From: Bacillus solitudinis
GTDB lineage: Bacteria; Bacillota; Bacilli; Bacillales; Bacillaceae_D
DNA length: 64,000 bases
Assembly: GCF_002797395.1 (NCBI RefSeq)
Contig: NZ_KZ454943.1
Coordinates: 1,724,308-1,788,307, forward strand
Reading direction: 5' to 3'
The notes under the pieces were generated by a model, which worked only from the letters and a program-made list of their open reading frames with translations, ran no database searches and had not been told where the DNA came from. The position numbers were made by a program, and so were the translations under genes. This document shows positions 37,336-44,979 of the stretch, one piece after another. How positions within the stretch are numbered: position 1 is the first letter of the stretch; each line of letters opens with the position of its first letter.

Positions 37336-38670
37336 TTAAGGTAGCTTTTTTCCGAATATGCATGTACCTGTATTGTCCATACCCGTAAAGACTAAAGTTT
37401 TCTGATTGCTTTTCCAATCCCATGCAGGAAGAACTTTAAGTTCAATACTAAAATTAGTATCTTCTTGATATATTTGCACCGTTATGTCATCTGTCTTCTT
37501 CCACCTGAAAGCTTTTCCGTGAATATTTACATCTGCATTTTCAAGGAATTTGAAGTCGAATGATACGTTGATACCTTCTATTTCTCGTCCAAATTCGATT
37601 GCATCCCAGTTCCCAAGTAATTCATTTTCTTCAATTACCTCAAGCCCCTCACCGGCATAGCGCTCTGGTGATACAACTGGCCATCCATCTGACGTCCATA
37701 CTACTTTACGAATATGCATGCAAAACAAATCTTTCCTATCAAGCATTCTTGCATGATGACAAATATAATAGTGTCCTTCATCTTCTAATATTGAGTTATG
37801 ACCAGGAGCCATCCATCCATCTCCATCACGGAACGAATATCCTGCCAAAATTTTGTTACCGATATCATCGGAGGGTCTATACTCGTCATCATTCAAGTCT
37901 CTTCCGTTATAATCAAGAAACGGACCTGTTATATGTTTTGAACGACCTACTCGGACATTGTAATTTGAAAACAAAGAGTCATACGAGACAAACAAATAGT
38001 ACATATCGTATTCAGGGTGGTAGACCATGTAAGGCCCCTCTACCGCTCCTTCTTTTGTTTCATTCTCTCGTTTTGCAATACAGACTCCTTCATTTGACTC
38101 AATTGGTTTCCCGGTTTTCTTGTCAAGCTCTATTGCATAGATACCACCGAAAAACGAGCCGTATATCATAAAAGGAGTGCCTTTTTTATCTAAGATTAAA
38201 TTAGGATCAATGGCATTTGGCTTATTTTCCTTTGAGGTTTTAAACACCTTACCCCGGTCAACCCATGGTCCTTCAATAGATGAACTTGTTGCAACACCGA
38301 TAAATGATTGATTGGTTCCAAATTGAGAAGCACAGTAATATAAGTAATACTGGCCATCCCACTTTACAACCTCTGGTGCCCAAAGGCCTTCTGCTTTTGT
38401 CCATTCATATGCTTCTTGGGGTACACCATCAAGGGCATGTCCTACCCATTCCCAATCTACTAAGTTCGTAGACCTTCGAACTTGAGCTCCAGAAGCTATC
38501 TTACTATTAGTTGAACTTGTTTTCGTATCTGTTGAAAACACATAATAGTATTTTCCATCTTTAATAATTGATGGATCATGTGCATTGTAAATCGACCATT
38601 CACTAACATCATCACTTAGAGCGCGTTCTATTTCACTTAAGTAATGAGGAGGCTTAAACGGACCTTTCAC
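37336..38670 (-). CDS. Cytoplasmic GH43 endo-arabinanase, Abn2-like, no signal peptide
   Basis: 444 residues from GTG 38668-38670, behind AGGAGGG; the frame upstream of it lacks a ribosome binding site. GH43 acids lie in NAHDPSI, NAIDPNL and AVEGPYM. The C-terminal beta-barrel (about 345-444, ending CIFGKK) matches the exported paralogue at 31334-32791, so the two derive from one gene, one exported and one internal. With no signal peptide it should cut imported oligosaccharides. It is the first gene of the same-strand run. Confidence 0.87.
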   Translation of the reverse strand: MKGPFKPPHYLSEIERALSDDVSEWSIYNAHDPSIIKDGKYYYVFSTDTKTSSTNSKIASGAQVRRSTNLVDWEWVGHALDGVPQEAYEWTKAEGLWAPEVVKWDGQYYLYYCASQFGTNQSFIGVATSSSIEGPWVDRGKVFKTSKENKPNAIDPNLILDKKGTPFMIYGSFFGGIYAIELDKKTGKPIESNEGVCIAKRENETKEGAVEGPYMVYHPEYDMYYLFVSYDSLFSNYNVRVGRSKHITGPFLDYNGRDLNDDEYRPSDDIGNKILAGYSFRDGDGWMAPGHNSILEDEGHYYICHHARMLDRKDLFCMHIRKVVWTSDGWPVVSPERYAGEGLEVIEENELLGNWDAIEFGREIEGINVSFDFKFLENADVNIHGKAFRWKKTDDITVQIYQEDTNFSIELKVLPAWDWKSNQKTLVFTGMDNTGTCIFGKKLP

Positions 38671-39063
38671 CAAATCCCTCCTAAAACTATGATTAATAAT
38701 TATATTAAATCTAACATTATTCAATTAATGTTTTCATTAACTTAATTAACCTAATTATAATTTTAATTGTATGCGCTGTCAATGTAATTTTTCATAATTT
38801 CTCAACTTTTAATTTTATTGTTATAATATTTATTGTATTCTTTTCAACACCGAAATACCCTTACTAATTAGTAAAAGATACTCTATACTTACTATAATAC
38901 CAATGTATCTACTCAATCCGACAATTACTTGACCCTTTTAAAACTCTCAAAATCCCTAAAATGTATATTATATCCAAAAAGTCTCTCAGAAACCTACTTC
39001 CTTTTTCCAATATAAGTATATTATACATTTGATTAATATATTTATTGTGTATAAGGGGGATAA

Positions 39064-39330
39064 ATCGAGAAACGTCAAACTCGGCTGGAAAAGTGGTTTA
39101 ACTTTTTTCTAACGATTATTATGTTTGTCTTATCTATCACTTATATGAAAATTACCTGACATTAGCTTAAAGATTCAGAACGATACTCTAAGAATGTTAA
39201 TACCGCTTTATTGGAGGTGTTTAAGGAAACACAAGAAGGGATCATAATCATTGCAGAAACTCAATGAAATTCAAAACTGTCACAACGGAAGAGACAAGAG
39301 AGATAGGGCAGCTAGAAGTAGGTAAATCGG
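39064..39330 (+). pseudogene. Eroded membrane signalling protein fragment
   Basis: After AAGGGGGATAA the codon at 39064 is ATC, not a start. The frame then reads EKRQTRLEKWFNFFLTIIMF plus a hydrophobic segment up to a stop near 39159, like the N-terminus of a membrane sensor or chemotaxis receptor. In other frames YSKNVNTALLEVFKETQEG and TVTTEETREIGQLEVG follow before the intergenic repeat begins. It looks like a decayed gene with a lost start and frameshifts. The parent family is a guess. Confidence 0.4.
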
Positions 39331-39331
39331 A

Positions 39332-39501
39332 GGGCACTGGAAAAGTTCCTTTAGCAAATTCGAGGAAGTAGCAATGGCTCCACACGTTGCGCGCATGCTA
39401 CGAGAAACCCACTCATAGCAGGCTTAAGACAAAGCAACGGTTCCGCTCATTGCTTAAAGGGGCACTGAAAAAGGTGAAAACCGTACCTTTTTCAGTGCCC
39501 C
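39332..39501 (+). repeat. Dispersed intergenic repeat, best-preserved copy D
   Basis: Begins GGGCACTGGAAAAG and ends CTTTTTCAGTGCCCC: imperfect terminal inverted repeats. The core is TTCGAGGAAGTAGCAATGGC followed by TCCACACGTTGCGCGC and CTACGAGAAACCCACTCATAGC. The right part is a strong hairpin (39459-39501). It has no coding capacity and resembles a MITE or REP-type element. Confidence 0.75.
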
Positions 39502-39533
39502 TTTAAATCGAGGGTTTTATATAGTCTAACCTA

Positions 39534-39571
39534 AAGATACATGACCTCAGCTCAAGGAGGTCATGTATCTT
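39534..39571. terminator. Strong bidirectional hairpin
   Basis: AAGATACATGACCTC and its complement around an eight-base loop, followed by a T-rich tract. It lies between copy D and a decayed protease gene. Confidence 0.65.
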
Positions 39572-39608
39572 TATTCATATATTAGCTAGAGCAGCTTTTA
39601 CACTCTTA

Positions 39609-39794
39609 TTATATTTGCAGGTTCCATCCACTTAAAAACATCCCCATATTTATAACCATATGGAAAATGACTGCAGGGTAGATACTGTTTGTTTTCAAAA
39701 TGCTCCATGCATAGAGGAGGCCTCCAAGAGAAAAAAGCACGCTTAGTACAACGGGATTCCAATGATAATAGCGGAAGGCCGAAGCCTGGACTAG
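39609..39794 (-). pseudogene. C-terminal remnant of a CPBP (CAAX/Abi) intramembrane protease
   Basis: The minus-strand frame from 39794 to the stop at 39609 reads FRYYHWNPVVLSVLFSLGG, then GLLYAWSILKTNSIYPAVIF and HMVINMGMFLSGW. The pattern SIYPAVIFHMVIN is the last conserved motif of CPBP proteases. The frame has an upstream stop and no start; the EExxxR and preceding helices are missing or shifted. It is therefore a truncated, frameshifted remnant. Confidence 0.6.
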
Positions 39795-39874
39795 TCATTA
39801 AATTCGCATTAAAAAACGAAGGTATACTGTTTGAAACTGAGCAAGCGGGATACCATTTATCGTTTACATCCAGC

Positions 39875-42841
39875 TCAAACGACGGAAAATGACTGGTACC
39901 AACTTACTAATTCCTCATAAGGGAGCGGTTTGCTAATGAAATAACCTTGTATATAATCAATTTCTAATTTTTTTAGAACCTCTAATTGATCATAAGTTTC
40001 AACACCTTCTGCCACAACTTTCAAAGACATAATGTGAGACATATTAATGACTGCTTGTACAATAGAGCTGTTTTTAATGTCAGTTGTGACGTCGTCAATA
40101 AATGACTTATCAATTTTTATAGTTTGTATCGGTAAATCTCTCAACAGGGATAATGATGAATAACCTGTACCGAAATCATCAATAGCAATACTCACGCCTA
40201 TTTCTATTAATTCCTGAAGCATTTTTCTACTATAACTTATGTCCTCAAGCATCGTAGTTTCGGTAATTTCTAAACATAAATCTCCCGGGCAACAATCTGT
40301 TTCCTTCAATATCGATTCTACACGGTTTACAAAACTAGTATGATTTAATTGTCTTGATGAAATGTTTACAAATATTTTAAGGTGAGGAAAACCCATCCCC
40401 TTCCATAGGCTGTTCAAATGACAAGCCTCTTTAAGAACCCACTCACCTATTGGTATAATTAGACCTGTTTCTTCGGCAAGTGGTATGAAGTCCATTGGCT
40501 TCACCATTCCGAATTCAGCCGACTTCCATCGTAATAATGCTTCAACACCGAGGATTTCACCTGTTTCTATTTCATATAGAGGTTGATAATGTAATATAAA
40601 TTCGTTTCGTTCTAGTGCTTTTCTTAAATAACTTTCCATATTCAAACGATCGAAATTATAATCATTTATTTCTTTATTGTATAATTGAAGTCTATTTCTT
40701 CCTTGGGCTTTGGCATTATACATCGCAATATCCGCTTGTAGCCTCAGTGTTTCAGAATCTAAACTGTTATCAGGATAAATGCTTAATCCAATACTACTTG
40801 AAATATGATACTCTCTGTCTTCGTCTAAAAAGGGTTCATTCAAGCTTGCTACAACTTTCAATCCCAATTCATAAGCTTCTTCCACACTGTGAATAACAGG
40901 CATAACGATAACGAATTCATCTCCACCTAACCGCGCTATTAGATTGTCTTCATTAGCAATGGAACGAACTCTTTCTGCCACATACTGAAGTAACCTATCA
41001 CCAGCTTGATGACCATAGCTATCATTAACTATTTTAAATCGATCCAAGTCAAATAACAGAAGAGCAACTTTGTTATAGTTTTGATTTGCTTCTTCTAATA
41101 AGATGATTAGCTGTTCCTCAAAGTACAATCGGTTTGATAGTCCTGTGAGTGTATCCTGATAGGCGAGCTCATTTATACGTTCCTCTGCCTTTTTTCGATT
41201 CGAAATATCCATTATTGACCCAAGTACTTTTGTAATTTCTCCGTAAGAGTCACGCTGTGCTTGTCCGGTAATGTACATCCAAATATAATGACCTTTTGTA
41301 TGGAGAAACCTACACTCTACTTCAAAAGGGGAAGAGTGCTTAAGGTGTTCTTGAAAACTTCCCATAACTTTTACTCGGTCTTTTGGATGAATCATTTCTA
41401 TTATTTCAGCGAAATGAAACTCAAAACCGTTGTTTGAATAACCGAGTATATGGTTAATCCCACCTCGGCTTGAGATTTTTTTTGAAAGAAAGTCTAACGT
41501 CCAGATACCATCATACATAATGTTAGATATAATCTCTAATTGCTCGGAATAAGACTTTATTTCCTCCGTCATAGAGGCCCGAAGTAGGGCTGATGCAAAG
41601 AAATTCGCTAGTTGATACGTTGTATTTAAAGGAGTCGCTAGCGTTGTCATATCTGCTAAGCCAGCAAAAGCAAAAACCCCTAACTCTTTATCGTCTTGGA
41701 CGATGGGGATAATAATCATTTCATTTTCATCTTGCATAAACGTCTCATTATAAAGGACGTTCTCCAATGGAAATTGAGTAGGCCCGCAATGTCCAACTTG
41801 AATATTTTCTTGTTTATTATGTTCAAAATCCATATTAAACTGAGTTACTTTTAGTTGTTTGTTATGATTTGTGTCCCATAATCCTAATAGACCTTTACGA
41901 AATGGTGTATGGATTAACCAGTTCATTTCAATAATGTCTTTATAATTGCTAGATTGCATTAATTGCCCTAAATTAAAATTTCGCGCTACCATATTTGTTA
42001 AGTGTTCAATCGTTTCGGAAGGCTCATAATCCCTTGAGGAATTAACGCTACACCCACAACTTTCTCGAAAAACAGGAAAGGCCTTAACATTAGAAAACGA
42101 ACGACGCTTATTTTCGTTATGTAAAATATCAATTAAAACTAATACAGCTTGTTCGCCAATTTCCCTAATAGGTAAATGAATTGTAGATAAAGAAGGGTTT
42201 CTAGACTTAGCGGCGGGACTATTGTCAAATCCGATAATTGCTATATCTTCAGGAACACGTATAGTATATTTTCTAAAATGATGGATTAAGTCTAGTGCAA
42301 TATTATCGTTCACGGCAACAATAGCTGTACATGGTAAACCTTTCTCTACCATATCTTTTACAATATCACGAGGATGGAGTTCCAGAGTATTGCAAAACCA
42401 CGCCTCGTTATACTTTATCTGGTTAGTATTTAAAGCTTTAACATAACTAGTAAACCGTTGATTCGCATCATAAAAATGTGAATCTCCTACATACGCAATA
42501 CAGTCATGTCCGTGTTCCACTAAATGACGAATGGCACACTCCATCATTTCTTCATTATTGATTGAAATTGTATAATCGCAGTCTAATAACGTATTTATCC
42601 CGATAATAGGTTTACCAGCTTTTCTTATTTGTTTTAGATAGTTATTATCTACGGCATCCATAATCACAATCCATCCGTCGACATAATCTAAAGCATAGGT
42701 ATGTGAATAATTGCTAGCAGATGTTCCGAACACAACGACTTTAAAATTACACTCTTTCGCTTTTTTTGAGATATTTATTAATAAATTGCCATGATAAAAC
42801 CCATCTAAAACAGGTGTTAACACACCGATAGTCTTTTGCAT
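39875..42841 (-). CDS. Soluble LacI-type sugar-binding / PAS / GGDEF / EAL signalling protein
   Basis: 988 residues from ATG 42839-42841; AAGGTGAT precedes it, and an upstream GTG lies inside that site. Residues about 1-265 are a LacI/ribose-binding-protein-like sensor (starts TIGVLTPVLDGFYHG; has IIGFDNSPAAKSRNPSLSTI) without the LacI DNA-binding helix-turn-helix and without a signal peptide or membrane helix. A GAF-like region (about 275-435), a PAS domain (about 445-560), GGDEF (about 570-730, RLGGDEF intact, I-site replaced by NEDN) and EAL (about 745-985; EALLRW, EITET, DDFGTGYSSL, KIDKSFI, EGVET all present) follow. It can probably make and break c-di-GMP in the cytosol in answer to a sugar. 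Neighbouring genes point to an arabinose or arabino-oligosaccharide ligand. Confidence 0.9.
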   Translation of the reverse strand: MQKTIGVLTPVLDGFYHGNLLINISKKAKECNFKVVVFGTSASNYSHTYALDYVDGWIVIMDAVDNNYLKQIRKAGKPIIGINTLLDCDYTISINNEEMMECAIRHLVEHGHDCIAYVGDSHFYDANQRFTSYVKALNTNQIKYNEAWFCNTLELHPRDIVKDMVEKGLPCTAIVAVNDNIALDLIHHFRKYTIRVPEDIAIIGFDNSPAAKSRNPSLSTIHLPIREIGEQAVLVLIDILHNENKRRSFSNVKAFPVFRESCGCSVNSSRDYEPSETIEHLTNMVARNFNLGQLMQSSNYKDIIEMNWLIHTPFRKGLLGLWDTNHNKQLKVTQFNMDFEHNKQENIQVGHCGPTQFPLENVLYNETFMQDENEMIIIPIVQDDKELGVFAFAGLADMTTLATPLNTTYQLANFFASALLRASMTEEIKSYSEQLEIISNIMYDGIWTLDFLSKKISSRGGINHILGYSNNGFEFHFAEIIEMIHPKDRVKVMGSFQEHLKHSSPFEVECRFLHTKGHYIWMYITGQAQRDSYGEITKVLGSIMDISNRKKAEERINELAYQDTLTGLSNRLYFEEQLIILLEEANQNYNKVALLLFDLDRFKIVNDSYGHQAGDRLLQYVAERVRSIANEDNLIARLGGDEFVIVMPVIHSVEEAYELGLKVVASLNEPFLDEDREYHISSSIGLSIYPDNSLDSETLRLQADIAMYNAKAQGRNRLQLYNKEINDYNFDRLNMESYLRKALERNEFILHYQPLYEIETGEILGVEALLRWKSAEFGMVKPMDFIPLAEETGLIIPIGEWVLKEACHLNSLWKGMGFPHLKIFVNISSRQLNHTSFVNRVESILKETDCCPGDLCLEITETTMLEDISYSRKMLQELIEIGVSIAIDDFGTGYSSLSLLRDLPIQTIKIDKSFIDDVTTDIKNSSIVQAVINMSHIMSLKVVAEGVETYDQLEVLKKLEIDYIQGYFISKPLPYEELVSWYQSFSVV

Positions 42842-42967
42842 TTGTATCACCTTCTAGTGCGTATTAATAAGTACTGGAATGATTGATAGACTGGATTATG
42901 AAACCTATAGATTAAAATAGTACGTTGTTTCTTTTATAGGTAACGTTAAGAATTGATTTATAATAAT

Positions 42968-43005
42968 AAAAAGACCTTAGCTCTTCATGCCTTTTGAGCT
43001 AAGGT
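42968..43005 (-). terminator. Terminator after the RraA-like gene
   Basis: Minus-strand stem ACCTTAGCTC / GAGCTAAGGT with a 12-base loop, then TTTTTA. It separates the RraA-like gene from the LacI-GGDEF-EAL gene downstream. Confidence 0.8.
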
Positions 43006-43016
43006 TATTAAGGTCG

Positions 43017-43499
43017 TTACACTAATTTCCGTTTGGCAATGATGATTCCATCTTGATCCGCATACGTATACTGGCCTGGAATCCAATCAATGCCGGCAAA
43101 GTGAACAGGGATATCCTTCTCTCCTGCTCCTTCTTTGACACTCATAATTGGGTTTGTCCCTATTGCGATTATACCAATGTCCATTTGATTAATTTGATGA
43201 GAGTCTCTAATACAACCATATACAATGATTCCCGCAATCTCTCTCTCAACTGCTTTCTCCGTTAATTGTTTTCCAAGAAGAGCGCAACGGCGCGAACCAG
43301 AGCCATGAATAATAATAACACTACCTTTTTCAGCAGTATCGATTATATTCTCCACAAGTCCGTTATCTTCATAAACTTTTATCGTGACGATTGGTCCAGA
43401 AAAAGCTTTGCTATTACCAAAATACTCAAACAGTGAACGTTCGGCTACATAAATTTCATCTTGATGCTTATCACATAGCTCAGAAGTATAAAAACTCAA
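43017..43499 (-). CDS. RraA-like protein (HMG/CHA aldolase family)
   Basis: 160 residues, the usual RraA length. Contains the glycine-rich EKGSVIIIHGSGSRRCALLG and the conserved YGCIRDSHQI. The family includes the RNase E regulator RraA and metal-dependent 4-hydroxy-4-methyl-2-oxoglutarate/oxaloacetate aldolases. Bacillus lacks RNase E, so an aldolase or unknown role is more likely here. GGAGGGATAGGG precedes the ATG. It diverges from the ArsR-type regulator gene; a cre-like site lies between them. Confidence 0.82.
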   Translation of the reverse strand: MSFYTSELCDKHQDEIYVAERSLFEYFGNSKAFSGPIVTIKVYEDNGLVENIIDTAEKGSVIIIHGSGSRRCALLGKQLTEKAVEREIAGIIVYGCIRDSHQINQMDIGIIAIGTNPIMSVKEGAGEKDIPVHFAGIDWIPGQYTYADQDGIIIAKRKLV

Positions 43500-43569
43500 C
43501 CCTATCCCTCCTAATGTATCCTAACGAATCCATAAATCTTTCTTTATCATACCATTCTTAACATCCACG

Positions 43570-43584
43570 TTAAAGCGTTTCCAT
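43570..43584. promoter_or_regulatory. cre-like site between rraA-like and arsR-like genes
   Basis: TTAAAGCGTTTCCAT, on the other strand ATGGAAACGCTTTAA, fits the CcpA cre consensus with one mismatch, in the divergent promoter region. Confidence 0.55.
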
Positions 43585-43771
43585 GCAATAATCAATATTT
43601 TCATTATTTATTTTATATCTGCTGTACATCGGTGTTCTGAAACCTTAGTAGAGTTATTTTTTCGCATTCTAATATTTTATAGTATAAAACATTAATATAC
43701 TTGTTAAATTGCTATATAGGTTGTATGATCGGTTATATTGGACGATTTCAACAAGAAAAAGGAGCACATTT

Positions 43772-44692
43772 ATGGAAATAGACATTTCTGAAAACTCCCT
43801 TCCTGTTTACGAAGCTCTCGCTAGTAAAGTTAGACTGAAAATCATTCAACTGCTTACCGTTAAATCGATGAATATTAGAGAGCTAGCTGAAGCAACAGGG
43901 TTAAGTAGCGCTATTATGACTATGCATATTAAAAAACTTGAAAAAGCTAATATCATCCGTAGCCAAATGGTTCCTGGTCGGGCTGGTGTTCAAAAACTAT
44001 GTGTGATGAACGTCGATAATATAGAAATTACATTTCCATCCCAACAAATCCTAGCACAGGATTACCATCAAACGGAAGTATCTGTAGGACACTATACGGA
44101 TTTCCATGTTGAACCTACCTGTGGACTCGCCACTGTCGAAAAATTTGTAGGTGAATTTGATGAGCCTCGGTACTTTTTGGATCCAGCACGTGTAAACGCG
44201 AAAATCCTTTGGTTTGGTAAAGGGTTTATTGAATACAAGCTGTCAAATTTCTTATTACCTAGTGAAACGCCGGATGAACTTGTGATTTCAATGGAGTTAT
44301 CTTCAGAAGCCCCTTTTACAAACGATAATTGGCCTTCAGATATCTCTTTCACTTTAAATAATGTAGTAGTTGGCACATGGACAAGTCCTGGTGACTTTGG
44401 TGATGCCCCTGGTAAGTACACACCTGATTGGTGGCCAAGGGTTATTAATCAATATGGTCTATTAAAGCTGTTACGCATTACATCTAGTGGCACATTTATT
44501 GACGGCACTAAAATATCCAACGTTACTATTAATGATGTTGGTATTCTTGATAAACAATGGATTTTTCGAATTTCCGTAGATAACGACGCTAGACATGTGG
44601 GCGGCGCGACCATCTTCGGTTCAGGTTTCGGAAACTATAACCAGGATATTGTCTTTCGTTTATATTACTCCAAAAGTTCCCAAGAAAAATAG
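43772..44692 (+). CDS. ArsR-type transcriptional regulator with large C-terminal domain
   Basis: 306 residues from ATG 43772, behind AAAGGAG; the frame upstream to 43709 has no ribosome binding site. A winged helix-turn-helix (about 10-85; VRLKIIQLLTVKSMNIRELA, SSAIMTMHIKKLEKANIIRS) is followed by about 215 residues of beta-rich sequence with many Trp, Asp and Gly (TSPGDFGDAPGKYTPDWWPR). ArsR proteins normally have about 100 residues; this long form may sense a sugar with its C-terminal domain. Position beside arabinan genes and the divergent rraA-like gene makes it the likely local regulator. No cysteine metal site is seen. Confidence 0.82.
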   Translation: MEIDISENSLPVYEALASKVRLKIIQLLTVKSMNIRELAEATGLSSAIMTMHIKKLEKANIIRSQMVPGRAGVQKLCVMNVDNIEITFPSQQILAQDYHQTEVSVGHYTDFHVEPTCGLATVEKFVGEFDEPRYFLDPARVNAKILWFGKGFIEYKLSNFLLPSETPDELVISMELSSEAPFTNDNWPSDISFTLNNVVVGTWTSPGDFGDAPGKYTPDWWPRVINQYGLLKLLRITSSGTFIDGTKISNVTINDVGILDKQWIFRISVDNDARHVGGATIFGSGFGNYNQDIVFRLYYSKSSQEK

Positions 44693-44737
44693 AAAAGGGT
44701 ATTCTTTCTTGCCTTTTAACGTTCATAGACTCTTACC

Positions 44738-44764
44738 AACCCCTGTAGACACTGGGGTTTTTTC
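44738..44764 (+). terminator. Terminator after the ArsR-type regulator gene
   Basis: Stem AACCCC / GGGGTT with a ten-base loop and TTTTTT. Confidence 0.75.
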
Positions 44765-44979
44765 TTTGTTCTAAAAAAGGTCTAAATTATGTCTAAGATA
44801 GGTCATAGTTTCGTTACATTTCTTCTGTAGAGTGTTAGACAAGCAGTTAGGAAAGCTGCACGTCAAAAAAAGGAGGGTACTAACCATTAATTTCAATCCA
44901 AACTCGGTCAACCAAGTCTAAGAATGAAATCGTGGGTTTACCTAAAAATTTTGAACACATTATGAGGAGGAACTAAAAC

